Shown here: piece by piece, positions 1 through 8,007 of the stretch | Layout: every line of letters begins with the position of its first letter | Numbering within the stretch: the first letter of the stretch is position 1 | NCBI GenBank assembly: GCA_963814095.1 | Contig: CAWFBT010000007.1 | Coordinates: 1 to 64,000 of the forward strand | DNA length: 64,000 bases | From: JACVRW01 sp963814095 | GTDB taxonomy: Bacteria > Actinomycetota > Thermoleophilia > Solirubrobacterales > Thermoleophilaceae | Direction: 5' to 3' | Program-made: the position numbers and the translations under genes | The notes under the pieces: model-generated | Database searches by the model: none | The model's input: only the letters and a program-made list of their open reading frames with translations | What the model was told of the DNA's origin: nothing

Positions 1-1137
1 CGCGGCTGCCCCGGCGCGAGGGCGATCGCGCCAGCGCCGACGCGTTGATTCGCGCGACCTGGGCGGTGTAGTTGAAGTCGACGAACCGGATGAGGTCGCC
101 GAACTGGACACCGTTCTCCACGCGCACGTCCTGGTGCTGGTGGGGGAAGTTCTCGTTCGGCTCCGTGAATCGCACCGCCGGGTAGCCGCGCTCGAGGAAG
201 GGGATTTGGTCGCCGCCGCGCAGGAAACGGTCGCGACGGAAGATGAGTCGACCGTCATGCGCGTGGCCCGGTTCTCGCCTGGGTCTTGATGTAGCGCGCC
301 AGCTGGCGAGACGGCCCGTCGTTCTCGCCGCCGATCGATCGCCGCAGCGCGGCCTCTCGGGGGTCTCGCTGGTCGGAACGCCCTCGTTGAAGAGCCGGAC
401 CGCTGTGGGTCGCGCTGCCATTGTCGCCGACGCGAGCTGCCGATGATGTCGTTGGTGAACATGCCCGCGATGTTGCGGCCTTGCTGCTTCGCCTGCTCGG
501 CGAAGAACGTCGAGCCGAACAGGCCCTGTTCCTCGCCCGCGACGGCCATGAAGACGAGGGTGGCGTCGCTCGTGCTGCGACATGACGCGCGCCATCTCGA
601 GCACGGCGGCGACTCCGGAGGCGTCGTCGTTCGCGCCCGGGCGCGTCGCAGACGGCATCGTTCGGTCGGTGCATCGCGAGTCGTAGTGCCCGCTGACGAC
701 GTAGATGCGGTCGCCCGACTCCGGCTGGGCGCCGCGGAGCGTCGCAACGACGTTGGTGATCACCGTCGGCTGGGGAAGTGCGGCGGCGTCGCCGGCTGGG
801 GGAAGGTCTGCTTCTCGACGGTCATGCGACCTTCGAGGCTGGCCGCGTAGCCCGGGAACTCCTTCGAAGATCCAGTCGCGGCCGCTCCGATGCCTCGGTT
901 CGGGTCGGTCTGGGTCGAAAGGGCGTTCCGCGTACCGAAGCTGACGAGCTTGCGGATCGAGCTCTCGATGTTGCGCGAGCTCATCTCCCTCAGCATCGCG
1001 GCGGTCGCCGGCTGAAGGGGCGGGTCCTTCATCTCGTGCTTCGGCGCGCCCGTGGAGGACTGCTGGGTGAGCACGACGGCACTCGCAACGGCGAGGACAA
1101 GAACGGCGACAGCGGCCGAACGACGCAGGTAACGCAT
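1..1137 (-). pseudogene. M28 family zinc aminopeptidase, frameshifted and cut by the window edge
   Basis: Reading from ATG 1137 gives a signal peptide (about residues 1-26) followed by an M28-type N-terminus (RNIESSIRKLVSFGTRN). The metal-binding core is present but spread over all three frames: GHYDSR near 690, PGANDDASGVAAVLEMARVMS near 590-640, then AGEEQGLFGS and FTNDIIGSS near 450-530, and a C-terminal part near 60-240 with GGDQIPFLERGYPAVRFTEP. At least five single-base indels are needed to join them, including a compensating pair near 863 and 877. The start is supported by a GAGGGAGAAG ribosome binding site. Known members of the family are secreted di-zinc exopeptidases. Whether this copy is a pseudogene or a poorly sequenced intact gene cannot be told from the sequence. 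Confidence 0.8.
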
Positions 1138-1200
1138 GGCTTCTCCCTCTGAGCGAACTGCGCCTCAGTCGGTACCCGGGGCCGCCCGGGGCGAAGCGCT

Positions 1201-1299
1201 CTAGTGCGCCAGGATTCCGAACACCGGATGGTCCGGCGCGACGCGCAGCAGCTCCTCGTCGCTCGAGTCGGGCCCGACGCCGCCGAAGAACGCTGGCAC
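1201..1299 (-). CDS. Possible 32-residue acidic small protein
   Basis: A short frame directly downstream of the TetR stop codon starts at GTG 1299 and ends at TAG 1201. The product is acidic and protein-like (SSDEELLRVAPDHPVFGILA). An AGGAG lies only three bases before the GTG, which is too close for a good ribosome binding site. It could instead be the decayed C-terminus of another gene. No function is assigned. Confidence 0.25.
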   Translation of the reverse strand: MPAFFGGVGPDSSDEELLRVAPDHPVFGILAH

Positions 1300-1305
1300 A
1301 GGCTC

Positions 1306-1895
1306 CTACAGCGTTGCCGTCACGATCCTCGTGCCGACGTCGACCGGCACGCCCTTCGGGACATCCGGATTGTCGATCCACCAGAGCGCGAGGCCGGCGA
1401 GGCCGTTCGTGAGCGCCTCGGCCGTGGGCTCGACCTGGGCGGCCGGGACGCGCCCGGCGGCGTTCTGCCTGATGAAGTCCGCGATCACCGCGCGGGCCCG
1501 CAGGTTCACACGCAGCCGCAGCGCCTGGAGCTCCTCGTCGCCGGTACGTCGCGGAAGAGCATGAACGACGCGTGCTGGTTCTCGCGGACGTAGTCGAACC
1601 AATGCTCGAGGATCGCACGCACGAACTGGTCCGGCGTCAGGCCCTCCGGATCGATCGCCTCGATGAACCCCGGCAGGTCCGCCTCGTGCTGCTCGAGCAG
1701 CGCCATGTAGAGCGCCTTCTTCGAGTCGAAGTGGCGATAGACGATCGGCTTCGTCACGTCCGCGGCCGCGGCGATGTCCTCGATCCGCGTCCCCGCGTAG
1801 CCGGCGCGCGCGAACGCGCGACCGGCGGCCCGCAGGATCAGCGCGCGCCGCTCCTTCGCCGGAATGCGCCGCTGCTCGGCCGCGCGGGTCGCCAT
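1306..1895 (-). pseudogene. TetR/AcrR-family transcriptional regulator with one frameshift
   Basis: From ATG 1895 the frame shows a TetR helix-turn-helix at residues 15-60 (RIEDIAAAADVTKPIVYRHF, then DSKKALYMALLEQH). The ligand domain continues to about residue 115 and then meets a frameshift near 1541-1546. One missing base there would restore the remaining 80 residues, which end in a typical TetR tail at TAG 1306. The full protein would be about 197 residues, normal for the family. It is divergent from the cupin gene, and a symmetric palindrome covers the shared promoter, so it probably represses itself and the cupin gene. The frameshift lies inside the error-rich left edge, so a base-call error is as likely as inactivation. 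Confidence 0.8.
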
Positions 1896-1896
1896 G

Positions 1897-1939
1897 GTTA
1901 CCGAAGAGTAACTTACGTGCTAAGTTACCCACCAGTAAC
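1897..1939. promoter_or_regulatory. Nested palindromic operator between TetR and cupin genes
   Basis: The core is a perfect inverted repeat, GTAACTTA (1908-1915), five bases, TAAGTTAC (1921-1928). Outer GTTAC (1897-1901) and GTAAC (1935-1939) sit at equal six-base distances from the core on both sides, so the 43-bp site is symmetric overall. This fits two TetR dimers binding between the divergent starts. Binding is inferred from position and symmetry. Confidence 0.75.
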
Positions 1940-1969
1940 AGACGTGCCGCCGATCGAGAGGAGCCTCTC

Positions 1970-2464
1970 ATGCCCGCCCCGGTCCACGACCCTGTCCACC
2001 GCGCCAGCTACACCTTCGAGCCCGACGGCGAGAACCTCTGGGTCGATGCCTGGCTCGAGCCCGGCGGCGCGCTCCCTCCCCACCTTCATCCGCATCAGGA
2101 GGAGCACTGGTCGGTCCTGGAGGGCACGGTACGCTTCCAGCTTGGCTCCGAGAAGCGCGTGATCGGGCCCGACGACGGCGCCATCCTGGTCGAGCGGGGC
2201 ACGAAGCACGGACTCGAGAGCACCGGCGCCGAGGTTCACCTCCGCTGCCACGTCGTGCCGGCGCTCGACCTCCAAGAGTTCCTCACCGAGAGCGCGGCGG
2301 CGGCCCGCGAAGGGCTGTTCATGCGCGGCGGAATACCGCGCAACCTGCGCGGCGCCCGCTGGGCGGCGAGCTTCCTGAAGAAGCACCGCGACAACGTCGT
2401 GATGACGTTCCCACCGCGCTTCGTGCAGTCGGCGATGATCGCGCTGCTGGCGCGCTCCGGCTGA
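1970..2464 (+). CDS. Cupin-domain protein
   Basis: A 164-residue single-domain cupin. Motif 1 is clear at residues 33-52 with metal ligands H38, H40 and probably E44; motif 2 follows around GPDDGAILVERGTKHG, which supplies the second histidine. The C-terminal 60 residues (FMRGGIPRNLRGARWAAS) are extra to the barrel. Start ATG 1970 has a GAGAGGAG ribosome binding site at 1957-1964. It is divergent from a TetR gene and shares its operator, so expression is probably induced by a TetR ligand. The substrate is unknown; the cupin fold covers dioxygenases, isomerases and binding proteins. Confidence 0.8.
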   Translation: MPAPVHDPVHRASYTFEPDGENLWVDAWLEPGGALPPHLHPHQEEHWSVLEGTVRFQLGSEKRVIGPDDGAILVERGTKHGLESTGAEVHLRCHVVPALDLQEFLTESAAAAREGLFMRGGIPRNLRGARWAASFLKKHRDNVVMTFPPRFVQSAMIALLARSG

Positions 2465-2473
2465 GCGCGGGGC

Positions 2474-2662
2474 TCAGCTGCGCGACCCGGCAGATCCCAC
2501 CCGGCGGAGAATCACGACCTGCGCGGCGATCGCGACCGCGAGGCAGGCGATTCCGATCACGTTAAGTGCAGTCCACCCGGACCCGACGCCCGTGACGAGC
2601 AGGGCAACGAGACCGACGCTCATGAGGGTCAGCGCGATGAGGGCACGGCGTTCAGTGCTCAT
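2474..2662 (-). CDS. Small two-helix membrane protein
   Basis: The 62-residue product starts at ATG 2662 (MSTERRALIALTLMSVG) and contains two hydrophobic segments, about residues 7-26 and 30-50, joined by a short GSGW turn and followed by a basic tail. A longer frame upstream is possible, but its N-terminus looks non-coding. It is convergent with the cupin gene, nine bases between stops. No family is recognised. Confidence 0.5.
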   Translation of the reverse strand: MSTERRALIALTLMSVGLVALLVTGVGSGWTALNVIGIACLAVAIAAQVVILRRVGSAGSRS

Positions 2663-2806
2663 GCAGTCGATATCGGAGCGCCGCGCCGATCGCCTGAGTC
2701 CTGAACGCCGGGCCTCGGCTACGACGACACCGTCATGTTGGGAGAAACGGCGAACGCCGCCCACAAGGGACGGCGCTCGCCGGATTTCACAGCTCCGCCC
2801 ACGACC

Positions 2807-3163
2807 TCATGGGGTGGACGGCACGATGGGCAGCTGCGCGGGGAGCGGGCCCTGCGTGGCCTCCGGGTAGGTTGTCTCGGGCAGCCGTGCGGGGAGCGGG
2901 CCGCGCGCGCCCTCGTCGTCGTTGCTCTTCTGCAGCTGCGCAGGGAGCGGGCCGCGGGTTAGGTCGTCGCTGCCATTTGACAGCAGCGCTGGGGGCGCGC
3001 CGCCTGCGCTCGCCGCGTGATCGGCGCTACCGCTGGCCACGATCCCGACCGCGGCGGTCATGCCGCCGACGCAGATCAGCGCGATGGCAAGCAGCGCACG
3101 CAGCCAGTTGAAGTGGGCGCGGAGAACCACCGCAGGCTGCTGCCTGGGGATTGAATAGTCCAT
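2807..3163 (-). CDS. Membrane-anchored protein with three GPLPA(Q/R)L repeats
   Basis: The 118-residue protein starts at ATG 3163 behind a strong AGGAGACG ribosome binding site. Residues 20-43 form one transmembrane or signal-anchor helix. The rest is a low-complexity extracellular tail carrying GPLPAQL, GPLPARL and GPLPAQL at residues 71, 88 and 105, an exact 17-residue period. The repeats are joined by acidic or polar linkers. No domain is recognised. The 289-bp gap to the next gene holds no open frame I can support. A role in surface attachment or as a protease or sortase-like target is only a guess. Confidence 0.6.
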   Translation of the reverse strand: MDYSIPRQQPAVVLRAHFNWLRALLAIALICVGGMTAAVGIVASGSADHAASAGGAPPALLSNGSDDLTRGPLPAQLQKSNDDEGARGPLPARLPETTYPEATQGPLPAQLPIVPSTP

Positions 3164-3452
3164 GACGTCTCCTAGTCCCGAGCGACCGCCTGGGCGGCTT
3201 GCGGGGTGTTGTTGGGGGGGAATGACATCGATGGCAATCATGCAGGCGACCGCTTGCTCCGGGGCTACTGCTCGGCAACAGCCCGTCGACGCCGATCGCC
3301 TGAGGCCTGAACGCACGCGGTCGCGCTTTGATAAGCGACGTATCTGGGTTGATCCCCCTCTTGCTGGGCTACGGGCGATCTGCCCGGGTACAACACCCCG
3401 ACGGGCGCCCGCCGCTGACCGCCCGTGCACAAGACAACGGAAGGACGAATCG

Positions 3453-3872
3453 ATGGCAAGCAGCACCTCGCAAGGAACCGTGTCGCTCGAGGACGCACGC
3501 CGCGTAACGGCCGCCGCCGAGGAGTCCGCGCGCGAGATCGGGCAGCCGCAGAACATCGCCGTCGTCGACGCCGGCGGCAACCTCGTCTCTCACGTTCGCA
3601 TGGACGGAGCGTGGATTGGCAGCGTCGACATCGCGATCAACAAGGCCTACACGGCGCGGGCGTTCGATCTGCCGACGGCCGACCTCGCCGCCAATTCCCA
3701 GCCTGGAGGCCAGTTCTACGGCATCCAGGCGTCCAACGAGGGCCGGGTGATGGTCTTCGCCGGCGGCATCCCGCTCAAGCGCGACGGCCAGGTCGTCGGC
3801 GCGGTCGGCGTCAGTGGCGGCGACGGCGAGCAGGACACGACGGTCGCCGAGGCCGGGGCTGCGGCGTTCTGA
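3453..3872 (+). CDS. GlcG/HbpS family heme-binding-like protein (DUF336)
   Basis: A 139-residue protein with the whole GlcG/HbpS domain: SLEDARRVTAAAEESA, AVVDAGGNLVSHVRMDGA, SVDIAINKAYTARAF, and the C-terminal GGIPLKRDGQVVGAVGVSG. Start ATG 3453 has a GGAAGGA ribosome binding site at 3439-3445. Family members bind heme or cobalamin, or accompany glycolate and propanediol pathways. No such pathway genes are adjacent, so the role is open. It ends just before a tRNA gene on the other strand. Confidence 0.85.
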   Translation: MASSTSQGTVSLEDARRVTAAAEESAREIGQPQNIAVVDAGGNLVSHVRMDGAWIGSVDIAINKAYTARAFDLPTADLAANSQPGGQFYGIQASNEGRVMVFAGGIPLKRDGQVVGAVGVSGGDGEQDTTVAEAGAAAF

Positions 3873-3903
3873 GCGCCCGTGAGCGCCCGCACCGCCGCTG
3901 GAG

Positions 3904-3976
3904 TGGGCCGGGCAGGAATCGAACCTGCGACCGATGGATTATGAGTCCACTGCTCTAACCGCTGAGCTACCGGCCC
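3904..3976 (-). tRNA. tRNA with CAU anticodon (Met, or Ile2 after lysidine modification)
   Basis: A 73-nt cloverleaf on the minus strand with acceptor GGGCCGG/CCGGCCC, D arm AGCTCAGCGGTTAGAGC, anticodon loop CTCATAA, T loop GGTTCGATTCC and discriminator A. The 3' CCA is not encoded. The D-arm and variable-loop sequences resemble isoleucine tRNAs read as CAU more than elongator Met, but this cannot be settled by eye. A TTAGATA element about ten bases before the 5' end may be its -10 box. Confidence 0.95.
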
Positions 3977-3997
3977 CTCCCGCCTATCTAAGCGGAA

Positions 3998-4648
3998 TCA
4001 GGCCTGCGGCAGGTGGTCAGGCGTGCGCGCCCAGTAGCCCTCGGAGCGCTTGCTCTCGGTGAGCGCGTCGGCGTCCTCGAAGCCCGGCGCCATGGCGGCG
4101 CTCGTGCCCGGCAGCACCTGGTGGTGATCGATGTTCAGGAGCCGCAGCCAGGACTGCTGGCCGAGCGTGAGCCCGACCAGGCAGCCCAGCTCCACCAGCT
4201 CTGCCTCGCTGAAGTGCGCGTAGAGCCGCTCCCAGAGCTCGTCGTCCGCCTGACCGGTCCATACGATCGCCTCGGTGTAGGCGAGCGCAGCCTTCTCCTT
4301 CTCGCTGTAGCCCTCGGAGGACTCGAAGTTCAGGAGCTCGTCGTACTTGCCCTCGCTGAGGCCCTGCTCGCGGCCGCGCTCGGAGCGCTGGTTGCCGCAG
4401 TACTCGCACTTCACGCTGTGCGAGACGTAGACCCGGCAGAGCTCCTTGATCGAGTGATCGACGATGCCGTTGCGGAACATGTCGTTCCAGGTGTTCGCGA
4501 AGAACCAGAAGGCCGCGGGCACGTGGGCCCGGATCGCCGTGCTCTCCGGGCGTGGCGTCCCCTCCCGAGCGCAGCGCTCCATCTCCTCACGCATCTCCGG
4601 AGTCATGTCATCCAACGGCACGTAGCTGATGCGCTGCGGTCCCGGCAT
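3998..4648 (-). CDS. Carboxymuconolactone decarboxylase / AhpD-like protein
   Basis: A 216-residue all-alpha CMD-fold protein. The AhpD-type redox motif is CEYC (C81, C84), but the histidine that normally follows three residues later is replaced (GNQRS). This suggests a peroxidase-related thiol role with altered chemistry, or loss of the proton relay. The second half (EKAALAYTEAIVWTGQADD, then LVELGCLVGLTLGQQSW) is standard for the family. Start ATG 4648 has a GGAGGAG ribosome binding site. It is divergent from a lipoprotein gene. Confidence 0.8.
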   Translation of the reverse strand: MPGPQRISYVPLDDMTPEMREEMERCAREGTPRPESTAIRAHVPAAFWFFANTWNDMFRNGIVDHSIKELCRVYVSHSVKCEYCGNQRSERGREQGLSEGKYDELLNFESSEGYSEKEKAALAYTEAIVWTGQADDELWERLYAHFSEAELVELGCLVGLTLGQQSWLRLLNIDHHQVLPGTSAAMAPGFEDADALTESKRSEGYWARTPDHLPQA

Positions 4649-4748
4649 GTCGTTCTCCTCCCTGGTGGTCCTCAACAGGTTCTCAGAAAGAGTGAATACC
4701 CGGATCCTCAGTTCCCGGCGCGAGCGGTCGATAAAGCCACCTACGGGC

Positions 4749-5684
4749 ATGACGCGCCTGCTCCGCAACCTGCTCTCGCTCGCCGCGCTTGCCGTGGTCG
4801 TAGGCGGCTGCGCGCAGCAGACGGTCCCCGCGCAGCCGCGCGCCGAGGTCTCCCAGGCGAGCGGCGACTTCTCGGTCGCGAACTCGAAGAACGGGCAGGC
4901 GATCTTCCGCGCCCAGGGGCTCGCCCCGGGCGGCACGGTCAGCGGGACGGTCGAGCTCACCAACACTGGACGGCTGCCGGGCGAGCTCGGGATCGAGCAG
5001 GCCGATATCCGCGACCGGCCGGGCCGCAACGGCGGCATGCTCTCGCAGGCGGTCGAGCTCGCTGTGCAGGACGTCTCGAACCCCGCTGACGCGATCACGA
5101 TGTTCGCGGGGCGGCTCGGCGAGCTGCACGAGCGCAGGCTCGGGGCGATCGCCCCGGGCCAGGTGCGGCGCTACCGCTTCACCGCGACGCTGCCCGACCG
5201 CGGCGCCCCGCCGAGCTTCAGCACCGGCGACAACGCGTACATCGGCTCGGCGCTGACGGTTCGCTACACGTGGCGCGCCAATGCGGCCGAGCTCGCCCCG
5301 CCCGCGGTGCTCGCGGCGGCTCCGCACGTGAGCTACCGCGTGGTGCTCAAGCGCCTGCTGAAGCGCGGCCGGCTCGACTTCGTGGCGCGCTGCAACAGGC
5401 CCTGCCGGCTCGTCGGCTGGGCCAAGCTGCCGAAGCGCCCGCGCGCCAAGAAGGCGAGTCTGACGCGCCGGCGCGCGGTGACCATCCCCCGGGCGAACAA
5501 GCGCGTCCGGATCAAGATCAAGCTGACGAAGCGCAATCGGCGCGCGGTGGTCCGCCGTGTCCGGAGCAAGGGCAAGGTCACCCTGCGCACCTACATCAGG
5601 GTGAGCGCGACAGGCAGCAAGACGAGGACGCTCAGCCGGCGGGTTACCGTGCGCCGGCGGCCCGCAGCGCGTCGGGCGCGCTAG
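4749..5684 (+). CDS. Secreted lipoprotein with a camelysin/TasA-like N-terminal domain
   Basis: A 311-residue protein starting at ATG 4749 with a lipoprotein signal peptide; the lipobox VGGC puts the lipidated cysteine at residue 21. Residues 35-190 include NSKNGQAIFRAQGLAPGGTV and SGTVELTNTG, a pattern seen in TasA/camelysin-like exported beta-sandwich proteins. The last 120 residues are very rich in arginine and lysine (KRPRAKKASLTRRR), a tail common in secreted proteins of this lineage. The family match is from pattern recall and is tentative. Its TAG stop interlocks with the stop of the convergent gene in a shared CTAG. Confidence 0.65.
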   Translation: MTRLLRNLLSLAALAVVVGGCAQQTVPAQPRAEVSQASGDFSVANSKNGQAIFRAQGLAPGGTVSGTVELTNTGRLPGELGIEQADIRDRPGRNGGMLSQAVELAVQDVSNPADAITMFAGRLGELHERRLGAIAPGQVRRYRFTATLPDRGAPPSFSTGDNAYIGSALTVRYTWRANAAELAPPAVLAAAPHVSYRVVLKRLLKRGRLDFVARCNRPCRLVGWAKLPKRPRAKKASLTRRRAVTIPRANKRVRIKIKLTKRNRRAVVRRVRSKGKVTLRTYIRVSATGSKTRTLSRRVTVRRRPAARRAR

Positions 5685-6664
5685 CTGCCCTCGGCCGCCT
5701 TCACGGCCTGCTCGAGCTCGGCGACGCTGTACGCCCCCTCCAGTCGCTCGGCGACCTTGCCGCCCTTGTCGAACGCGAACACCCACGGCTCGGTCTGCAG
5801 GTTGAAGGCGCTCAGCTGCGGGCGCAGGCCCTTCGCGATGTCGTTGTCGCGGAAGACCTCCATGTGGATGAACTCCACGTCGTCGCCGCCCATGTCCGCC
5901 TTGACCTGCTCCGCGATGTCGACGACCGGTCCGCACACGCGGCTCTGGCAGAGCTGCGGTGTCGCGAACACGAGCACCACGGGCTTCTTGCCGATCACGT
6001 CCGCGAAGTCGTTCTGGTGCATCGAGGACGGTGGGATGCGCGTGTCGATCGAGGCGAGGTCGCCGCCGGCGTCGGCCTCGGTGGGCGTGTGGATGCGCGG
6101 CGCCGGGTCGCCCTTGTTCGGGATCGGGTCATCCGCGGCATTGACGACCTGCAGGCCCGGGGCCGCCGACGTGGCCGCGACGAGCTTGTCGTTCAGCCGC
6201 GCGATGCCGAGCACGTCGTACTGGCCGGCCTCCTTGAAGGGGATGTCGGCGACGTACACCGACTTGGCGGCGTTCGGGTCCGTGGAGGTTTGGCGGCTCT
6301 GATACTGCGGCCCCACGTCGAGCGACTCGTAGCGCGCGGTGTAGGGGCCGCTCGCCGGGCCGCCGCCGGCGGGCGCCACGTACACCGCCACGGCCGCGTC
6401 GGCGATCTGGGCGCGGGAGCGGTCGAAGAGGCCGAAGCCGAAGCGGTTGTCGCCAGTCGTCAGCTGGGAGACGGACGGAGCAAGCACCGGCCCGCCCTTC
6501 CCGAGCTCGGCGCGCAGCTGGGCGAGTGTCTTGCCCTGCGCGCTCGGGAAATCCTCCGCCTTCGCCACGGGCGGGGGGTTGCTGGCGGAATCGTCGTCGC
6601 CCCCTCCGCAACCCGCGAGGAGAAGGCAAGCGATCAGGACAGCTGCAATCAGGCGCCGGCTCAC
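5681..6664 (-). CDS. Thioredoxin-like lipoprotein with a CX4C motif
   Basis: A 327-residue protein starting at GTG 6664 with lipobox LAGC (C19) and a Gly/Asp/Ser linker. Residues 60-180 form a beta-rich domain of unknown type. Residues 185-325 read as a thioredoxin fold: KPVVLVFATPQLCQSRVC carries C239 and C244, and TEPWVFAFDKGG supplies the cis-proline-type strand. The cysteine spacing is CX4C, not the CXXC of TlpA or the CX3C of Sco1. It probably acts outside the membrane in thiol or copper handling, but the exact role is unknown. A TACCCT box nine bases before the GTG suggests a leaderless transcript. Confidence 0.7.
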   Translation of the reverse strand: MSRRLIAAVLIACLLLAGCGGGDDDSASNPPPVAKAEDFPSAQGKTLAQLRAELGKGGPVLAPSVSQLTTGDNRFGFGLFDRSRAQIADAAVAVYVAPAGGGPASGPYTARYESLDVGPQYQSRQTSTDPNAAKSVYVADIPFKEAGQYDVLGIARLNDKLVAATSAAPGLQVVNAADDPIPNKGDPAPRIHTPTEADAGGDLASIDTRIPPSSMHQNDFADVIGKKPVVLVFATPQLCQSRVCGPVVDIAEQVKADMGGDDVEFIHMEVFRDNDIAKGLRPQLSAFNLQTEPWVFAFDKGGKVAERLEGAYSVAELEQAVKAAEGS

Positions 6665-6673
6665 GGGGCGCGA

Positions 6674-6679
6674 AGGGTA
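6674..6679 (-). promoter_or_regulatory. Leaderless-type -10 box of the thioredoxin-like lipoprotein gene
   Basis: TACCCT on the minus strand, nine bases before GTG 6664, with no Shine-Dalgarno sequence between. Confidence 0.55.
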
Positions 6680-6716
6680 ACGACCGCCACCGCGGCTTCT
6701 TAACGGGGGGTTCAAA

Positions 6717-6722
6717 TAGGGT
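6717..6722 (+). promoter_or_regulatory. Leaderless-type -10 box of the SDR gene
   Basis: TAGGGT eight bases before ATG 6731, with no Shine-Dalgarno sequence. It forms a divergent pair with the box at 6674-6679. Confidence 0.55.
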
Positions 6723-6730
6723 GCCGCGCC

Positions 6731-7453
6731 ATGGACCGCGCTGCGCTGATCACCGGAGGGTCGAGCGGAATCGGCCTTGCAATAGCCCGAGCCCTCGGCG
6801 AGGAGGGCTACGGCCTGACCGTCTCGTCCCGCAGGGCCGACAAGCTCGAGGCTGCGGCCGACGCGCTGCGCGCCGACGGCTTCGACGTCCTCGCGGTGGC
6901 CGGCAACGTCACGGACGAGCAGGCGATCAAGGATGTCGTAGCCCAGCACCGCGAGCGCTGGGGCCGACTCGACGTCCTGATCAACAACGCCGGCCTCGGG
7001 ATCGGCGCGACCGTCGCGGACACCGAGACGAAGAAGCTCGACCTCCAGCTCGACGTGAACCTGCGGGCGGTCTACCTCGTGGCGCGCGAGTCGATCCCGC
7101 TGCTGAAGGAGGCGGGCGCGGAGCACGGCAAGGCGCTGATGGTCAACACGGCCTCGATCGCGGGCAAGCAGGGCCAGCCGTTTCTGCCCGCCTACTCGGC
7201 GACCAAGTTCGGCGTGGTCGGACTGAGCCAGGCGCTCCACCGCGAGCTGATGGGCGAAGGAATCCAGGTGACCGCCCTCTGCCCGGCCTTCGTGGCGACT
7301 GCGATGACCGACTGGATCGAGGGTCAGGTCCCGAAGGAGCAGATGATCCAGCCCGAGGACATCGCCGAGTCGGTGCGCTTCCTGCTGAACGTCTCGCCCG
7401 CCTGCATCGTTCCGGAGATCCAGTTCCTCCGGCGCGGCGACACTCAGGTCTAG
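6731..7453 (+). CDS. Short-chain dehydrogenase/reductase (classical SDR)
   Basis: A 240-residue classical SDR. The Rossmann cofactor motif TGGSSGIG is at residues 8-15, NNAG at 85-88, and the catalytic Ser-Tyr-Lys at S142, Y155 and K159. VSSRR after the second strand suggests NADP(H). The substrate is unknown; the top hits would be 3-oxoacyl-ACP-reductase-like enzymes, but no pathway genes are adjacent. Its TAG stop interlocks with that of the next convergent gene in CTAG. Confidence 0.9.
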   Translation: MDRAALITGGSSGIGLAIARALGEEGYGLTVSSRRADKLEAAADALRADGFDVLAVAGNVTDEQAIKDVVAQHRERWGRLDVLINNAGLGIGATVADTETKKLDLQLDVNLRAVYLVARESIPLLKEAGAEHGKALMVNTASIAGKQGQPFLPAYSATKFGVVGLSQALHRELMGEGIQVTALCPAFVATAMTDWIEGQVPKEQMIQPEDIAESVRFLLNVSPACIVPEIQFLRRGDTQV

Positions 7454-7977
7454 ACGCGCTCCGGCACCCGCTCGACGCCGTCGGCGTCGTCGATCTCGGC
7501 GAGCGCGCGCTCGTACTCGTCGAGCCGCCGGAATGGGCGCAGCCAGGCCCAGCCGACCCGGCCGCGCAGCTCCGCCGCCCGGTGGGTCTCGCCCGTCGGC
7601 CGCCGCGGTCGGCGCGGCCGCTCGAGGGCCGGTGTCTCGTCGAGCAGGATGCTCGCCTCGAGCATCGCCCGCAGCGTGTTCAGCTCTCGCTCGGTCGCCG
7701 GCCGCGGCACGCCGCGGGCGCCCGTGTAGCGGTCCCACGCCCGCGCGAAGCTCGCCAGGCTGGTCCGACCGCCGTTGCGATGCGCGGCGAGCATCGGGCA
7801 GACGCCGCCACTGCTGTCCGTGTACGCGCCGACGATGATGAGGTTCGCCTCGACGCCCGTGAGCATCGCCCGGCGCGTCTGCAGCGGCATGCAATCGATG
7901 GCGAGCCTCAGGTCACGGGCTGGGCGGCGGCGTCGGATCTGCCTCCTCACGGCTTCCGTAGGATGGCCGTCGCTCAT
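7450..7977 (-). CDS. Conserved hypothetical protein, 175 residues
   Basis: Starts at ATG 7977 and ends at the shared CTAG. The centre has a distinctive conserved-looking block, AIDCMPLQTRRAMLTGVEAN followed by LIIVGAYTDSSGGVCPMLAA and HRNGGRTSLASFARAWDRYT. The C-terminal third is charged (RRLDEYERALAEIDDADGVE). I have seen proteins of this kind in actinobacterial genomes but know no function. Only 30 bp separate it from the divergent oxidoreductase gene. Confidence 0.7.
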   Translation of the reverse strand: MSDGHPTEAVRRQIRRRRPARDLRLAIDCMPLQTRRAMLTGVEANLIIVGAYTDSSGGVCPMLAAHRNGGRTSLASFARAWDRYTGARGVPRPATERELNTLRAMLEASILLDETPALERPRRPRRPTGETHRAAELRGRVGWAWLRPFRRLDEYERALAEIDDADGVERVPERV

Positions 7978-8007
7978 GAGGCTCGCAAGCGGCGAAACGA
8001 CACGTGC

